Shown: positions 43,516 to 52,399 of the stretch, piece by piece
How positions within the stretch are numbered: position 1 is the stretch's first letter
How the letters are laid out: each line of letters starts with the position of its first letter
Made by a program: the position numbers and the translations under genes
Notes under the pieces: generated by a model
What the model saw: only the letters and a program-made list of their open reading frames with translations
Told to the model about the DNA's origin: nothing
Databases searched by the model: none
Origin: an uncultured Pelagibacteraceae bacterium
GTDB taxonomy: Bacteria; Pseudomonadota; Alphaproteobacteria; Pelagibacterales; Pelagibacteraceae
Reading direction: 5' to 3'
Assembly: GCA_902568465.1 (NCBI GenBank)
Contig: CACFQR010000004.1
Span: 21,865 to 85,864, forward strand
DNA: 64,000 nucleotides

Positions 43516-43534
43516 ATTCAATTAATAATTGAAT
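43516..43534. promoter_or_regulatory. Palindrome between divergent GBBH-like and proV genes
   Basis: ATTCAATT (43516-43523), loop AAT, AATTGAAT (43527-43534): a perfect eight-base inverted repeat 35 bases before the GBBH-like start and about 115 before proV, followed on the plus strand by a T-rich run. It could be a repressor site for the divergent pair or a weak terminator. Confidence 0.3.
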
Positions 43535-43649
43535 CATTTTTTTCTTTTTGCAACTAATTAAGCTATTCTTTTAAAAATCAAGCTCATATAAGGGTTGTCT
43601 TTTCTATTATTTCAAGTTGTAATCGAATTAAGCAATCATATTTAAAATA

Positions 43650-44699
43650 ATGGCACAAATAGAAGTCAAAAATATTTATAAAATATTTGGAAGCAATCCC
43701 AAAAAAATTCTTCCTATGGTGCAAGATGGAGCTACTAAAGAAGAAGTTTTAGAAAATACAGGACATACAGTAGGTCTTGACAATGTATCGATTAATGTTG
43801 AAGAGGGAGAAACTTTTGTTTGCATGGGACTTTCTGGCTCAGGAAAGTCTACACTTATTCGACATATCAATAGATTGATTGATCCAACCTCAGGAGAAGT
43901 TTCCGTTGATGGTACAAATGTTATGAGTTTAGACCAAAAAAAATTAATTGAATTTAGAAGGCACAAAATTAGTATGGTATTTCAACGTTTTGGGTTATTT
44001 CCACATAAAACTGTTTTGCAAAATGTTGGTTATGGTCTTGAAATTCAGGGGAAAAAAGAAACAGAAATAAACAAAACAGCAATGGAAAAAATCGAGGCCG
44101 TAGGTTTAAATGGTTTCGAAAATCAATATCCCAATCAATTGTCTGGAGGAATGCAACAACGAGTTGGTCTCGCTAGAGCATTAGCCACTAATACTAAAAT
44201 TATATTAATGGACGAAGCTTTTAGTGCTCTTGACCCACTTATTAGAAGTGATATGCAAAAACAACTTCTTAATTTACAATCTGAACTTAAAAAAACTATA
44301 TTGTTTATCACCCACGATTTGGACGAATCTTTAAAATTGGGAGATCACATAGGAATATTAAATGCTGGTAAACTAGTTCAAGTAGGTTCACCTATAGATA
44401 TAATAATGAATCCAGCCGATGATTATGTAGCAGCATTTGTTAAAGATGTTAATCGTGCGAAGGTAATCAAAGCAAAAATAATTATGATTCCGAGACAAAA
44501 ATTTAAAGGGTCAAAGAACACAAGTATTATTAAAGTCAGTGAAGATTCATTTTTAGATGAGTTTTTACATAAAGTTTGTTGCAGCGCGACTACCGTTGAA
44601 GTAGTTGATAAAAGTGGGGATATAAAAGGATATATTACCGACCAAGAATTATCCAAAGCTTTAACCAAAAACCAATTAAATGGTAAAAATAAATCTTAG
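43650..44699 (+). CDS. Glycine betaine/proline ABC transporter ATP-binding protein (ProV-like)
   Basis: A 349-residue ATPase. Walker A is GLSGSGKST near residues 59-67, the signature is LSGGMQQRVGLARAL, Walker B is IILMDEAFSALD, and the C-terminal part has a partial CBS-like region (VDKSGDIKGYITDQEL). The NPADDYVAAFVKDVNR linker is typical of ProV. It energises uptake of glycine betaine or a relative such as carnitine. No permease (ProW) or binding protein (ProX) follows in the window, which is unusual; the partners must lie elsewhere. Confidence 0.88.
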   Translation: MAQIEVKNIYKIFGSNPKKILPMVQDGATKEEVLENTGHTVGLDNVSINVEEGETFVCMGLSGSGKSTLIRHINRLIDPTSGEVSVDGTNVMSLDQKKLIEFRRHKISMVFQRFGLFPHKTVLQNVGYGLEIQGKKETEINKTAMEKIEAVGLNGFENQYPNQLSGGMQQRVGLARALATNTKIILMDEAFSALDPLIRSDMQKQLLNLQSELKKTILFITHDLDESLKLGDHIGILNAGKLVQVGSPIDIIMNPADDYVAAFVKDVNRAKVIKAKIIMIPRQKFKGSKNTSIIKVSEDSFLDEFLHKVCCSATTVEVVDKSGDIKGYITDQELSKALTKNQLNGKNKS

Positions 44700-44722
44700 A
44701 AGAGTAAAAAATATTCAAAAAA

Positions 44723-45190
44723 ATGATTTTAAAAACAGACAAAGTAATTAAAGATTATACGGATTACAATGGTCATTTAAACGTAGCTTTTTATGTTAGA
44801 ATTTTTGATCTTGCAGCTGATGTGATGTTGGACAATTTTAATATGGGAGCTCAATCTGTAAAGAAAGATCAAAAAACAACCTTCGTTGCTGAAATGCATA
44901 CTATTTATAATCAGGAAGTTAAATTAGGTGAAGAGGTTGAAACACATGTAACCTATGTTGATCATGATAAAAAAAGAATTCATTACCGGCTTTCTATGTT
45001 TCATAAAGAAAAAAAATACCTTGCTGCAACAAATGAGGTAATATCTTTATATGTTGATTTAAGTAAGAGAAAAGTTGTTGAATTTGATGGTGATAGATTA
45101 ATTCTTATGGATGATTTTATAAAAAAAAATTCTTCAAAATTTATTAAAGAAAAATTAATTTTTGAAAATAAATTAAAAAAAAATAATTAG
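44723..45190 (+). CDS. Hot-dog thioesterase, betainyl-CoA thioesterase-like
   Basis: A 155-residue hot-dog-fold protein with the YTDYNGHLNVAFYVRIFD pattern near residues 12-29, where the aspartate and asparagine-glycine-histidine are typical of 4-hydroxybenzoyl-CoA-type thioesterases. The wording WTDYNGHMN is also found in the thioesterase domain fused to carnitine dehydrogenases. With a GBBH-like enzyme and a betaine-type ATPase beside it, release of glycine betaine from betainyl-CoA during carnitine breakdown is a plausible role. I do not see carnitine dehydrogenase itself. Confidence 0.68.
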   Translation: MILKTDKVIKDYTDYNGHLNVAFYVRIFDLAADVMLDNFNMGAQSVKKDQKTTFVAEMHTIYNQEVKLGEEVETHVTYVDHDKKRIHYRLSMFHKEKKYLAATNEVISLYVDLSKRKVVEFDGDRLILMDDFIKKNSSKFIKEKLIFENKLKKNN

Positions 45191-47604
45191 CCTCTCATTT
45201 TTCCACCATTTGCATCATATAAAGGTTTACTTGTTACCCGGGCAAGGTAAAGTTTTCCATTAATCTCTACATCTAGAGTAGTATCATGCTTGGATAAATT
45301 TACAGGTACATAACCAAGAGCTATACTTTTTTTTACATGATGTGCATATCCCCCTGAAGTTACATAACCAACGCATTTATTATCTTTTAAAATTGCTTCA
45401 TCGTTAGTGACATCAATATCTTTTGTATCAACAGTCATCGTGACAAGTCTTTTTTCTGGACCCTCTTTTTTTTCTTTTAGGGCAGCATTTTTACCAACAA
45501 ATTCCTTATTCCAATTAATAAATATGTCCAAGCCTGACTCAGCAGCAGTGAAATCTGGTCTAAAATCAAGAGTCCAAGCTCCCCAATTTTTTTCTAATCT
45601 TAAAGCCATCAAAGCTCTAGAACCGTATAGTTTAAGGGACAGGTCTTTGCCATGTAATTCAATTTCCTCAAAAAGCTTTAGTTGAAATTGTGGAGCTACA
45701 TAAATTTCGTAACCTAACTCGCCTGAAAAAGATATACGATTTAATATTGCAGGAACACCACCAACAAAAGTTTCCTTGGCATCTCTAAATTTAAGCATTT
45801 TATCCGAAACATCATCTCTACAAATTTTAGACAACAGTTTTCTTGAATTTGGACCTGAAATAGCTATGCCATGAAAATCATCTGATTTATTTGTATAATG
45901 TACATCATTCTTTGGTAAAAATTTTTCAAACCATCTTCGATGCATTTCTTGTGCTGCTCCAGAACCAAAAATAATAAATTTATCTTCATTAAGGCAAGCA
46001 ACTGTTAAATCGCCATACAATTTTCCTTTAGGAGTTAACATTGGTGTAAGAACTATTCTGCCAGGCTTAGGCATTCTACCAGCCAAAATATAATCAAGAA
46101 ATTTTCTTGCACCCTTGCCAGTAAATTCATGCTTAGCAAAGTTAGCTATTTCTGTTGCACCTACTGAGTTTCTTACTGCTTTTACTTCTTCTGCTACATA
46201 GCTGTGACATCTAGATCTTTTGAAAGTAGGTTCCTCATGTGCATCTTGTGGATTTTTTGCAAACCAAAGAGCAGTTTCTAAACCAAAAGAGTCTCCCATT
46301 ACCGCACCTCTTGCTACAAAGCGATCGTATAAAGAAGTTGTTTTTTGTTTTCTTCCTTTTGGCAAAGTTTCATTAGGAAAGGTCATAATAAATCTTCTTT
46401 CATAATTTTCAGAAGATTTTACTGTTCCATAATCAGGAGATGCATAATTCCCAAAACGTGCAACATCCATAGCCCAAACGTCTATTGAAGGTTCTCCATC
46501 AATTATCCATTCAGCAATACATTTTCCAACACCTCCGCCCTGACAAAAACCAGCCATTACACCAACTGCTACCCAGTAGTTTTTTTTACCAGGAACTGGA
46601 CCAATTAATGGACTTCCGTCTGGACCAAAAGTAAATGGACCATTAACAATATTTTTTATACCTGCTTTTTCCAACGCTGGTATTCTTTTAAATCCTATTG
46701 TTAATCTGTCTTGAATATTTTCTAACTTAGGCTCTAGAAGTTCATGTCCAAAATTCATTGGAGTTTCTTTTATTTTCCAAGGGGTAGATTTTTGTTCATA
46801 AGTTCCAAGCAACATCCCTTTTCCTTCTTGTCTAAAATATATATTACCTTCAAAATCAGTTCCTATAGGTAACCTTTTATCTTTTCCCATTGCTTCAATT
46901 TCAGGTATAGCTTCAGTAATTAAATAATGATGTTCCATCGGCTGAACTGGCAAATTAATTCCAGCTAACTTACCAACTTCTCTTGCCCAAAGACCACCAG
47001 CGTTAATAACAATTTCGCTATTTATATTTCCTTTGTCTGTAATTACATCCCAAGTTCCATCTTTTTTTTGCTTAGTATCTTGTACAGTTGTATTAATATA
47101 ATATTTTCCTCCATAAACTTTTGCTGCTTTTGCAAAAGCATATGTTACGCCTGAAGGATCAACTTCTCCATCGATTGGATCCCATAAAGCTAATAAATAT
47201 TTTTTAGGATCTATCAAAGGATGTTTTTTTTTAACCTCTTCTAAAGAAATAAATTCTTGATCCAAACCCATGTACCTTGCTTTTGATCTTTCTCTTTTTA
47301 AGTAGTCAGCCCAGATTTCGTTGGAAGCTAAATAAAATCCTCCACTTGGCTTAAACCCAGTTGAGTGTCCCGATTCTTTTTCAATTTCTTTATAAAGACC
47401 TATTGTGTAGGCCATCATTCTTGAAATATTTGGATCAGATGAAATTACGTGCACATTTCCCGCTGCATGCCAAGATGAACCAGAGGTTAGTTCTTTTCTT
47501 TCAAGAAGTATGCAGTCTTTTAGTCCAAATTTTGAAAGGTGGTAAAGTATGGAACAGCCAACAACACCACCACCAATAATTACTACCTTTGCATGCTTAT
47601 CCAT
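45187..47604 (-). CDS. Dimethylglycine dehydrogenase-like flavoprotein
   Basis: The 805-residue protein has an N-terminal FAD domain (IGGGVVGCSILYHL from residue 10, SGSSWHAAG near residue 45 with the likely FAD-linked histidine) and a C-terminal GcvT-like folate domain (FHGIAISGPNSRKLL, SGELGYEIYV). It would oxidise dimethylglycine to sarcosine or sarcosine to glycine, giving 5,10-methylene-THF. It lies three bases after a BHMT gene, whose by-product is dimethylglycine, which supports dimethylglycine as the substrate. Its stop overlaps that of the convergent thioesterase gene. Confidence 0.87.
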   Translation of the reverse strand: MDKHAKVVIIGGGVVGCSILYHLSKFGLKDCILLERKELTSGSSWHAAGNVHVISSDPNISRMMAYTIGLYKEIEKESGHSTGFKPSGGFYLASNEIWADYLKRERSKARYMGLDQEFISLEEVKKKHPLIDPKKYLLALWDPIDGEVDPSGVTYAFAKAAKVYGGKYYINTTVQDTKQKKDGTWDVITDKGNINSEIVINAGGLWAREVGKLAGINLPVQPMEHHYLITEAIPEIEAMGKDKRLPIGTDFEGNIYFRQEGKGMLLGTYEQKSTPWKIKETPMNFGHELLEPKLENIQDRLTIGFKRIPALEKAGIKNIVNGPFTFGPDGSPLIGPVPGKKNYWVAVGVMAGFCQGGGVGKCIAEWIIDGEPSIDVWAMDVARFGNYASPDYGTVKSSENYERRFIMTFPNETLPKGRKQKTTSLYDRFVARGAVMGDSFGLETALWFAKNPQDAHEEPTFKRSRCHSYVAEEVKAVRNSVGATEIANFAKHEFTGKGARKFLDYILAGRMPKPGRIVLTPMLTPKGKLYGDLTVACLNEDKFIIFGSGAAQEMHRRWFEKFLPKNDVHYTNKSDDFHGIAISGPNSRKLLSKICRDDVSDKMLKFRDAKETFVGGVPAILNRISFSGELGYEIYVAPQFQLKLFEEIELHGKDLSLKLYGSRALMALRLEKNWGAWTLDFRPDFTAAESGLDIFINWNKEFVGKNAALKEKKEGPEKRLVTMTVDTKDIDVTNDEAILKDNKCVGYVTSGGYAHHVKKSIALGYVPVNLSKHDTTLDVEINGKLYLARVTSKPLYDANGGKMRG

Positions 47605-47607
47605 CTT

Positions 47608-48654
47608 TTAGTATTTTTTACTCATAGAAGTATTGATATCTAAAAAAGACTCATCTTTTCCATGCAACCAGTGCCTACTTATGTCAGGATAATATTTATA
47701 GGAAATTGGTTTTTTTCCAAGAGCAACGGACATTTCTCTAACATGATGTGGTTCAGCCCCACAACAAATACCAATAAAATTTATTTTTTTGCTCAAACAA
47801 TCTTTAGCAAAATCAGCCATTTCAAATCTATTACAGAACAAATTATCTAAAGCTACAGGGAAGGCATTACCGCCTGGAATACAATCACACCCAGGATCAA
47901 CTTGGTTTAAAAAATTTGGCTGCTCTTCTGTAGTTCTATAAGGCACAGGTAAGCCTGCTACGTGACACGAAACTTTATCTCTTATCTTTGACAAAAGTTT
48001 CATAGTCATTTTTGGACCTCTATAGCAATTAAGCCCAACAACATCAGCTCCCAAATTTTCCATGATTTTACATGCATCTTCTGGAGTTTTTCCGCAGCGA
48101 GTTAGATCTCCCTTTGGAATTGCAAAATTTGTTACTGCAATTAAACCTTCATCCTTAATTGCCTTTAAAGCAATCTTCATTTCATCAACCCAGTTAATTG
48201 TTTCTGCAACTATAAAATCAACACCAGCTTCTTTAGCCCATTGAACTTGCTCTTCATACATTTTTTGGCATTCGACGTATGATTTTTTATCATTTGGATT
48301 AAAAATATTTGTATTTGCAACATCACCACACACAAGAAGGTCAAGATCTTTAAACTCATCTTTAGCGTCCTTGGCTATCTGTAACGCATTTTTTTGTAAA
48401 GGTTCCAATAATTCTTCTTTACCAATCAAACGTAATTTTTCTCTATGACCATAATAAGTAAATGCTTGAACAACTTCCGATCCAGCTCTTATAAACTCTC
48501 TATGTAACTGTCTTAACACATCTGGATTTTCCAATACAACTGTTGGCACAAATCCTCCTGCAGACAAGTATCCTCTTCTTTCCATTGCAAAAAGATATCC
48601 TTCTGCACAAAGAACTGGTCTTTCGTTAAGTCTTGTTATTAAATTTTTCTTCAT
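47608..48654 (-). CDS. bhmT: Betaine-homocysteine S-methyltransferase-like protein, second copy
   Basis: A 348-residue paralogue of the protein at 33038, with the same opening (LNERPVLCAEGYLFAMERRGY in two parts) and zinc cysteines in GLNCYRGP and GICCGAEP. It is followed by the dimethylglycine-dehydrogenase gene after three bases, so betaine demethylation and dimethylglycine oxidation are coupled in one transcript. Unlike the other copy it has no recognisable SAM riboswitch in the 93 bases upstream, so the two copies are probably regulated differently. Confidence 0.88.
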   Translation of the reverse strand: MKKNLITRLNERPVLCAEGYLFAMERRGYLSAGGFVPTVVLENPDVLRQLHREFIRAGSEVVQAFTYYGHREKLRLIGKEELLEPLQKNALQIAKDAKDEFKDLDLLVCGDVANTNIFNPNDKKSYVECQKMYEEQVQWAKEAGVDFIVAETINWVDEMKIALKAIKDEGLIAVTNFAIPKGDLTRCGKTPEDACKIMENLGADVVGLNCYRGPKMTMKLLSKIRDKVSCHVAGLPVPYRTTEEQPNFLNQVDPGCDCIPGGNAFPVALDNLFCNRFEMADFAKDCLSKKINFIGICCGAEPHHVREMSVALGKKPISYKYYPDISRHWLHGKDESFLDINTSMSKKY

Positions 48655-48747
48655 TGCGGAATAAGCTTAACATTTCGATAATGAAGGTAAAGTTTTTTGT
48701 ACAAAACCTATGGTTGTTTTAACTCTATACTATTGTTAGGATATTTT

Positions 48748-49377
48748 ATGGCACAAAAAGATGTTGGAAATAAAATACCCATTTACAAACTAAAAACCAC
48801 AGATGAGGTTATGAAATATTATGACGAATGGGGTATTAAAAATAAGTACGATCAAGATATGATTCAGTGGAATTATACTGGCCCCAAAGAAACTGTAGCA
48901 ACATTAATAAAATATGTTAAAGATAAAAATATTAAAATATTAGACGCAGGGTGTGGCACTGGACTTGTAGGGATTGAATTAAAAAAACATAAATTTTTAA
49001 ATATAGATGGAATGGATTTATCAAAAAAATTATTAGATTTAGTTCCTAAAGGATATTATCAAAATCTTGATCAAGTAGACTTAAATAAACCAATAAAATC
49101 TCAGAATGATACATACGATGCAATAATGTGTGTTGGCACTTTTACTTTCGGTCACGTTAAACCACATGCTCTAGATGAATTTATTAGAATTTCTAAAAAT
49201 AAAAGTTTAATCTGCTTTACAATTAATGAAGGTATATACGAAGAATACGGTTTCGATAAGAAAATTGAAGAATTAAAAAAAAATAATAAATGGAGTATAA
49301 AAGAGTTCTTTAAATCCGATTACATTAAAAGTAAGGATGTTAATGCCTGGTTGTGTTTGGCGGAGGTAACGAAATAA
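48748..49377 (+). CDS. Class I SAM-dependent methyltransferase
   Basis: A 209-residue methyltransferase if started at the ATG at 48748, which follows a TTAGGA sequence by six bases; a TTG at 48697 would add 17 unlikely residues. The SAM motif is ILDAGCGTGLVGIEL and the acidic second-strand end is DGMDLSKKLLDLV. The substrate is unknown. It diverges from the BHMT gene. Its placement in a methyl-transfer neighbourhood may be meaningful or accidental. Confidence 0.8.
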   Translation: MAQKDVGNKIPIYKLKTTDEVMKYYDEWGIKNKYDQDMIQWNYTGPKETVATLIKYVKDKNIKILDAGCGTGLVGIELKKHKFLNIDGMDLSKKLLDLVPKGYYQNLDQVDLNKPIKSQNDTYDAIMCVGTFTFGHVKPHALDEFIRISKNKSLICFTINEGIYEEYGFDKKIEELKKNNKWSIKEFFKSDYIKSKDVNAWLCLAEVTK

Positions 49378-49614
49378 TTATTTTAAAAATTTTCTATAAG
49401 TAATTATTACTGCAAACACTATAATTAAAGCAGCTATTCCTTGCTCGCCAAGACTGTTTAGCACACCTATTAAGTTCTTTGTAACTTGCGACCCTAAGAA
49501 AGCAACGTCTGGGCCAAATAATATTTCAGCAATAACAGAGACACCTAATAAAAGAACACCTAGCTCAATAAATTGTTTTAAATAACTTCTTATTCTTGTA
49601 ATCCATGCATTCAT
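49378..49614 (-). CDS. Small two-span membrane protein, unknown
   Basis: A 78-residue protein with a basic N-terminus (WITRIRSYLKQ), a hydrophobic span (ELGVLLLGVSVIAEILFG), a loop with VTKNLIGVLNSLGEQG, and a second span (IAALIIVFAVIITY) ending in RKFLK. It has AAAGGAG before the ATG. It resembles the neighbouring 71-residue protein in layout (NxxGxxxSLGxxGIxxLI), so the two are probably paralogues. I do not know the family. It is downstream of that gene and separated from it by a strong hairpin. Confidence 0.75.
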   Translation of the reverse strand: MNAWITRIRSYLKQFIELGVLLLGVSVIAEILFGPDVAFLGSQVTKNLIGVLNSLGEQGIAALIIVFAVIITYRKFLK

Positions 49615-49642
49615 AATACTCCTTTCACTTATTTAAACTTAT

Positions 49643-49673
49643 CACCCCAGCCCAAAAATTAGGGGCTAGGGTG
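49643..49673 (-). terminator. Strong hairpin between two small membrane-protein genes
   Basis: Read on the minus strand, CACCCTAGCCC (49673-49663) pairs with GGGCTGGGGTG (49653-49643) over eleven positions, all paired with one T-G wobble; on the plus strand that position is a C-A mismatch, so the structure belongs to the minus-strand RNA. It lies in the 124 bases between the two small genes. There is no long U-tract after it, so it may set relative mRNA levels rather than end transcription fully. Confidence 0.6.
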
Positions 49674-49738
49674 ACTAGGTTTTTAAACGTTAGTTAATAA
49701 TTATTTAAGAGGGAAAATTAACCAACGAAAAAAAAAAT

Positions 49739-49954
49739 CTACTTATAAAAACCTAATATAATAATAGCCGCTATTAAGCCGACTATTCCTGCATCACCTA
49801 GTGACTGAACTAGACCTACTATGTTGTCAGCTATGCCACTTACGAATGGAACATTTCCACCAAGAAGTGATACAACGATACCTAATCCAAGTAGCGAAAT
49901 TACTACATGTGTTAGGCTTCTTACTGTACTTGAGAAACCTGCAAGCATTTTCAT
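49739..49954 (-). CDS. Small two-span membrane protein, unknown, paralogue of the next gene
   Basis: A 71-residue protein starting at the ATG at 49954, preceded by GGGAGG (49963-49968) at eight bases' spacing; a GTG at 49963 sits inside that site and is rejected. It has two hydrophobic spans (VISLLGLGIVVSLLGG and GIVGLIAAIIILGFY) joined by a loop with NIVGLVQSLGDAG. It shares this layout with the 78-residue protein. A palindrome lies just upstream. The strong ribosome site suggests high expression. Confidence 0.75.
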   Translation of the reverse strand: MKMLAGFSSTVRSLTHVVISLLGLGIVVSLLGGNVPFVSGIADNIVGLVQSLGDAGIVGLIAAIIILGFYK

Positions 49955-49978
49955 ACTTAACACCTCCCTAAAAGTTAC

Positions 49979-49992
49979 CTTGTTTAAACAAG
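49979..49992. promoter_or_regulatory. Perfect 14-base palindrome CTTGTTTAAACAAG
   Basis: CTTGTTTAAACAAG (49979-49992) is fully self-complementary and lies ten bases before the ribosome-binding site of the 71-residue membrane protein gene. It could be an operator or a small leader hairpin. Confidence 0.4.
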
Positions 49993-50193
49993 TGCTACCG
50001 AATCAACTATCAGTAGCGTATGGGTCTTAGTATCATACTATATATAGATAGCCAGCATATAATTTGGCTTAAAAAGCTAAGAAAATGGCCTTTAATTTAA
50101 CTTTTTTCACTTAATTTGTCATATAAATTTAAAGGGTAAATCGATGCTTAAAACTAAATATCCTGTATATATAAAGACAAAAACTTTAAAAAC

Positions 50194-50535
50194 ATGAACC
50201 TTATTTATGCTTATATATTTCTTGGATTTGCTATCGTATTAGAAATTACTGGCACTAGCTTTGTAAAAGATACAGAGGGATTTACAAAATGGATACCAAC
50301 GTTAATTTGCTTAATTACTATTAGTATCTCCTACTATCTTATGTCACATGTTGTAACCCGTATTCCAGTTGGAATAACTTATGCTACCTGGTCTGGTTTA
50401 GGAATAGCAGCAATAACTATAATTGGAATTTACAAATATAATCAAGTACCAAATATCCCAACTGTCATTGGACTTGTTTTAATTATAATTGGAGTAGTTA
50501 TTGTGAATACGATGAATGATATAAAAATAAGCTAA
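50194..50535 (+). CDS. Small multidrug resistance (SMR) family transporter
   Basis: A 113-residue, four-helix protein with the SMR hallmark glutamate in helix one (VLEITGTSFVK, Glu17) and the IPVGITYATWSGLGI stretch near residues 55-69, ending in LIIIGVVIVN. SMR proteins exchange protons for cations; some move quaternary ammonium compounds such as betaine or choline. The stop overlaps the next start by one base. In this neighbourhood of betaine genes such a cargo is possible but not shown. Confidence 0.88.
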   Translation: MNLIYAYIFLGFAIVLEITGTSFVKDTEGFTKWIPTLICLITISISYYLMSHVVTRIPVGITYATWSGLGIAAITIIGIYKYNQVPNIPTVIGLVLIIIGVVIVNTMNDIKIS

Positions 50536-50954
50536 TGGATCAAATATTTCATGAAATTAAAATAGATACAAAAGGGCAAGGTTTTTACGATTTTACAAAT
50601 AAGACAGTAAATTGGTTAAATAAACAAAAAATTAATAATGGGATTTTAAATATTAATATTTTACACACTAGTGCATCTTTAGTTATACAAGAAAATGCTG
50701 ATCCAGATGTACTATATGATTTAAAGAATTTTTTTGATAAATTGGCACCCATGAATAATAAACTGTACAAACATACAACAGAAGGAAAAGATGATATGCC
50801 AGCACATATTAAGTCGGCACTAACAAACAATCAAATAACTTTAAGTATAAAAAATAGAAAATTAATTTTAGGCACTTGGCAGGGTTTATATTTATTTGAA
50901 CATCGTTTAGAGAAACATACTAGAGTTTTATCTCATCATTTAATAGGAAATTAA
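50535..50954 (+). CDS. YjbQ/UPF0047 family protein
   Basis: A 139-residue protein with the family's HTSASLVIQENADPDVL stretch near residues 41-57, the DDMPAHIKSAL segment, and the C-terminal LGTWQGLYLFEHR pattern. Some members complement thiamine phosphate synthase mutants, but the true function is unsettled. It starts one base into the SMR stop codon and is followed two bases later by an aldehyde dehydrogenase gene. Confidence 0.9.
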   Translation: MDQIFHEIKIDTKGQGFYDFTNKTVNWLNKQKINNGILNINILHTSASLVIQENADPDVLYDLKNFFDKLAPMNNKLYKHTTEGKDDMPAHIKSALTNNQITLSIKNRKLILGTWQGLYLFEHRLEKHTRVLSHHLIGN

Positions 50955-50956
50955 AC

Positions 50957-52399
50957 ATGTATAATAGATTTGGTCAATTTATTGATGGTAAATGGCAACA
51001 AGCAGAGAAAAAAGAGACTTATGATGTTATTAATCCTGCAACGGAAGAAGTTATTGGTAAAGCATCTAAAGCGTCTGCGATAGATGTAGATAAAGCACTC
51101 AAGTCTGCAGAAAAAGGATTTTCTGTTTGGAAAAAATTTTCTCCATGGGACAGAGCTATCATTATAAGAAAAATTGCAGACTTAATGAGAAAAAAGAATA
51201 AAGAACTAGCTAATTGGATGACTTTAGAAACTGGAAAAACTATTACAGAAGCTTTAGCAGAGGTTAATGGTTCAGCAGATATTTTTGAGTGGAATGCTGA
51301 AGAAACAAAAAGAATTTATGGTCAAACAGTCCAAAGTAGATTTGAGAACACAAGAGTAATTATTAATTATGAACCTGTCGGTGTTGTTGCAGCCCTATCA
51401 CCATGGAATTTTCCACTTGTTTTAGCTTCTAGAAAAATTTCAACTGCTTTAGCTGCTGGTTGCTCCGTCATTTGTAAACCAGATGTTATTACACCCGGAA
51501 CAGTTATGGAGCTGGTAGATATTATTAGTCAGTGTGGAGTTCCTCCCGGTGTAGTAAATTTATTATCGGGAGATCCACCATCGATAGCATCACAATTAAT
51601 TTCCTCTGATATTGTAAAGAAAATTTCTTTAACTGGTTCTACTAGAGTTGGAAAAATAATTTTGAAGCAAGCAGCAGAAAAAATACAAAGAGTAACAATG
51701 GAATTAAGTGGACATGCACCATTCATAGTTCATGCTGATGCAAATGTTGAAAAAGCTGCTGATATGGCAATTGCCGCTAAGTATAGAAATAATGGACAAG
51801 TATGTATTTCTCCAAGTCGCTTTTATATTCACGAAAGTAAAAAGGAGCAATTTACTAAAAAGTTTGTTGATAAAACTCTAAAGCTTAAAATTGGTAATGG
51901 TATGGACAAAGATGTTCAGCTTGGCCCTATAACCACTAAAAAAAGATTAGAGGAAATAGAAAAACTAGTTGAAATAACAAAAAGAGAAGGGGCCAAAGTT
52001 CTATGTGGCGGCAAGAGACCCTCAGGATTTAATAAAGGATATTTTTATGAACCCACAGTTTTTGATAATGTGAAAGATAATTTTACTATAATGACAGAAG
52101 AACCTTTCGGACCATTAACACCAATTTTAACTTTTAAAAATTTTGATGAGGTAATAAAAAAAGCTAACAATCAAGTAGCAGGCTTGGCAGCTTATGTTTG
52201 TACTGCTTCTATTGAGCTTGCAAACAAAACTTCAGAACAACTTGAAACAGGAATGGTTGCAGTAAATACCCCATTTATTTCAAACGCAGAAACTCCATTT
52301 GGAGGTATAAAACAAAGTGGATATGGACGAGAAGGCGGATCAGTTGGAATTAAAGATTATTTAAATATTAAATATACTCATTTAGGTTTGTTGGGATAA
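50957..52399 (+). CDS. Aldehyde dehydrogenase (succinate-semialdehyde/betaine-aldehyde type)
   Basis: A 480-residue ALDH with catalytic Cys near residue 283 (NNGQVCISPSRF), general-base region MELSGHAPFIVHAD, and the C-terminal TPFGGIKQSGYGREGG motif. It resembles NAD(P)-dependent semialdehyde dehydrogenases. The common LELGG around the general base reads MELSGHA here, as in succinate semialdehyde dehydrogenases. It is followed directly by a 2-hydroxyacid dehydrogenase, so together they may process a small C4-C5 acid; the substrate is not known. Confidence 0.84.
   Translation: MYNRFGQFIDGKWQQAEKKETYDVINPATEEVIGKASKASAIDVDKALKSAEKGFSVWKKFSPWDRAIIIRKIADLMRKKNKELANWMTLETGKTITEALAEVNGSADIFEWNAEETKRIYGQTVQSRFENTRVIINYEPVGVVAALSPWNFPLVLASRKISTALAAGCSVICKPDVITPGTVMELVDIISQCGVPPGVVNLLSGDPPSIASQLISSDIVKKISLTGSTRVGKIILKQAAEKIQRVTMELSGHAPFIVHADANVEKAADMAIAAKYRNNGQVCISPSRFYIHESKKEQFTKKFVDKTLKLKIGNGMDKDVQLGPITTKKRLEEIEKLVEITKREGAKVLCGGKRPSGFNKGYFYEPTVFDNVKDNFTIMTEEPFGPLTPILTFKNFDEVIKKANNQVAGLAAYVCTASIELANKTSEQLETGMVAVNTPFISNAETPFGGIKQSGYGREGGSVGIKDYLNIKYTHLGLLG

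Noticed and set aside
49955..49963. GTG start for the 71-residue membrane protein
   Set aside because: That codon falls inside the GGGAGG ribosome site that serves the ATG at 49954.
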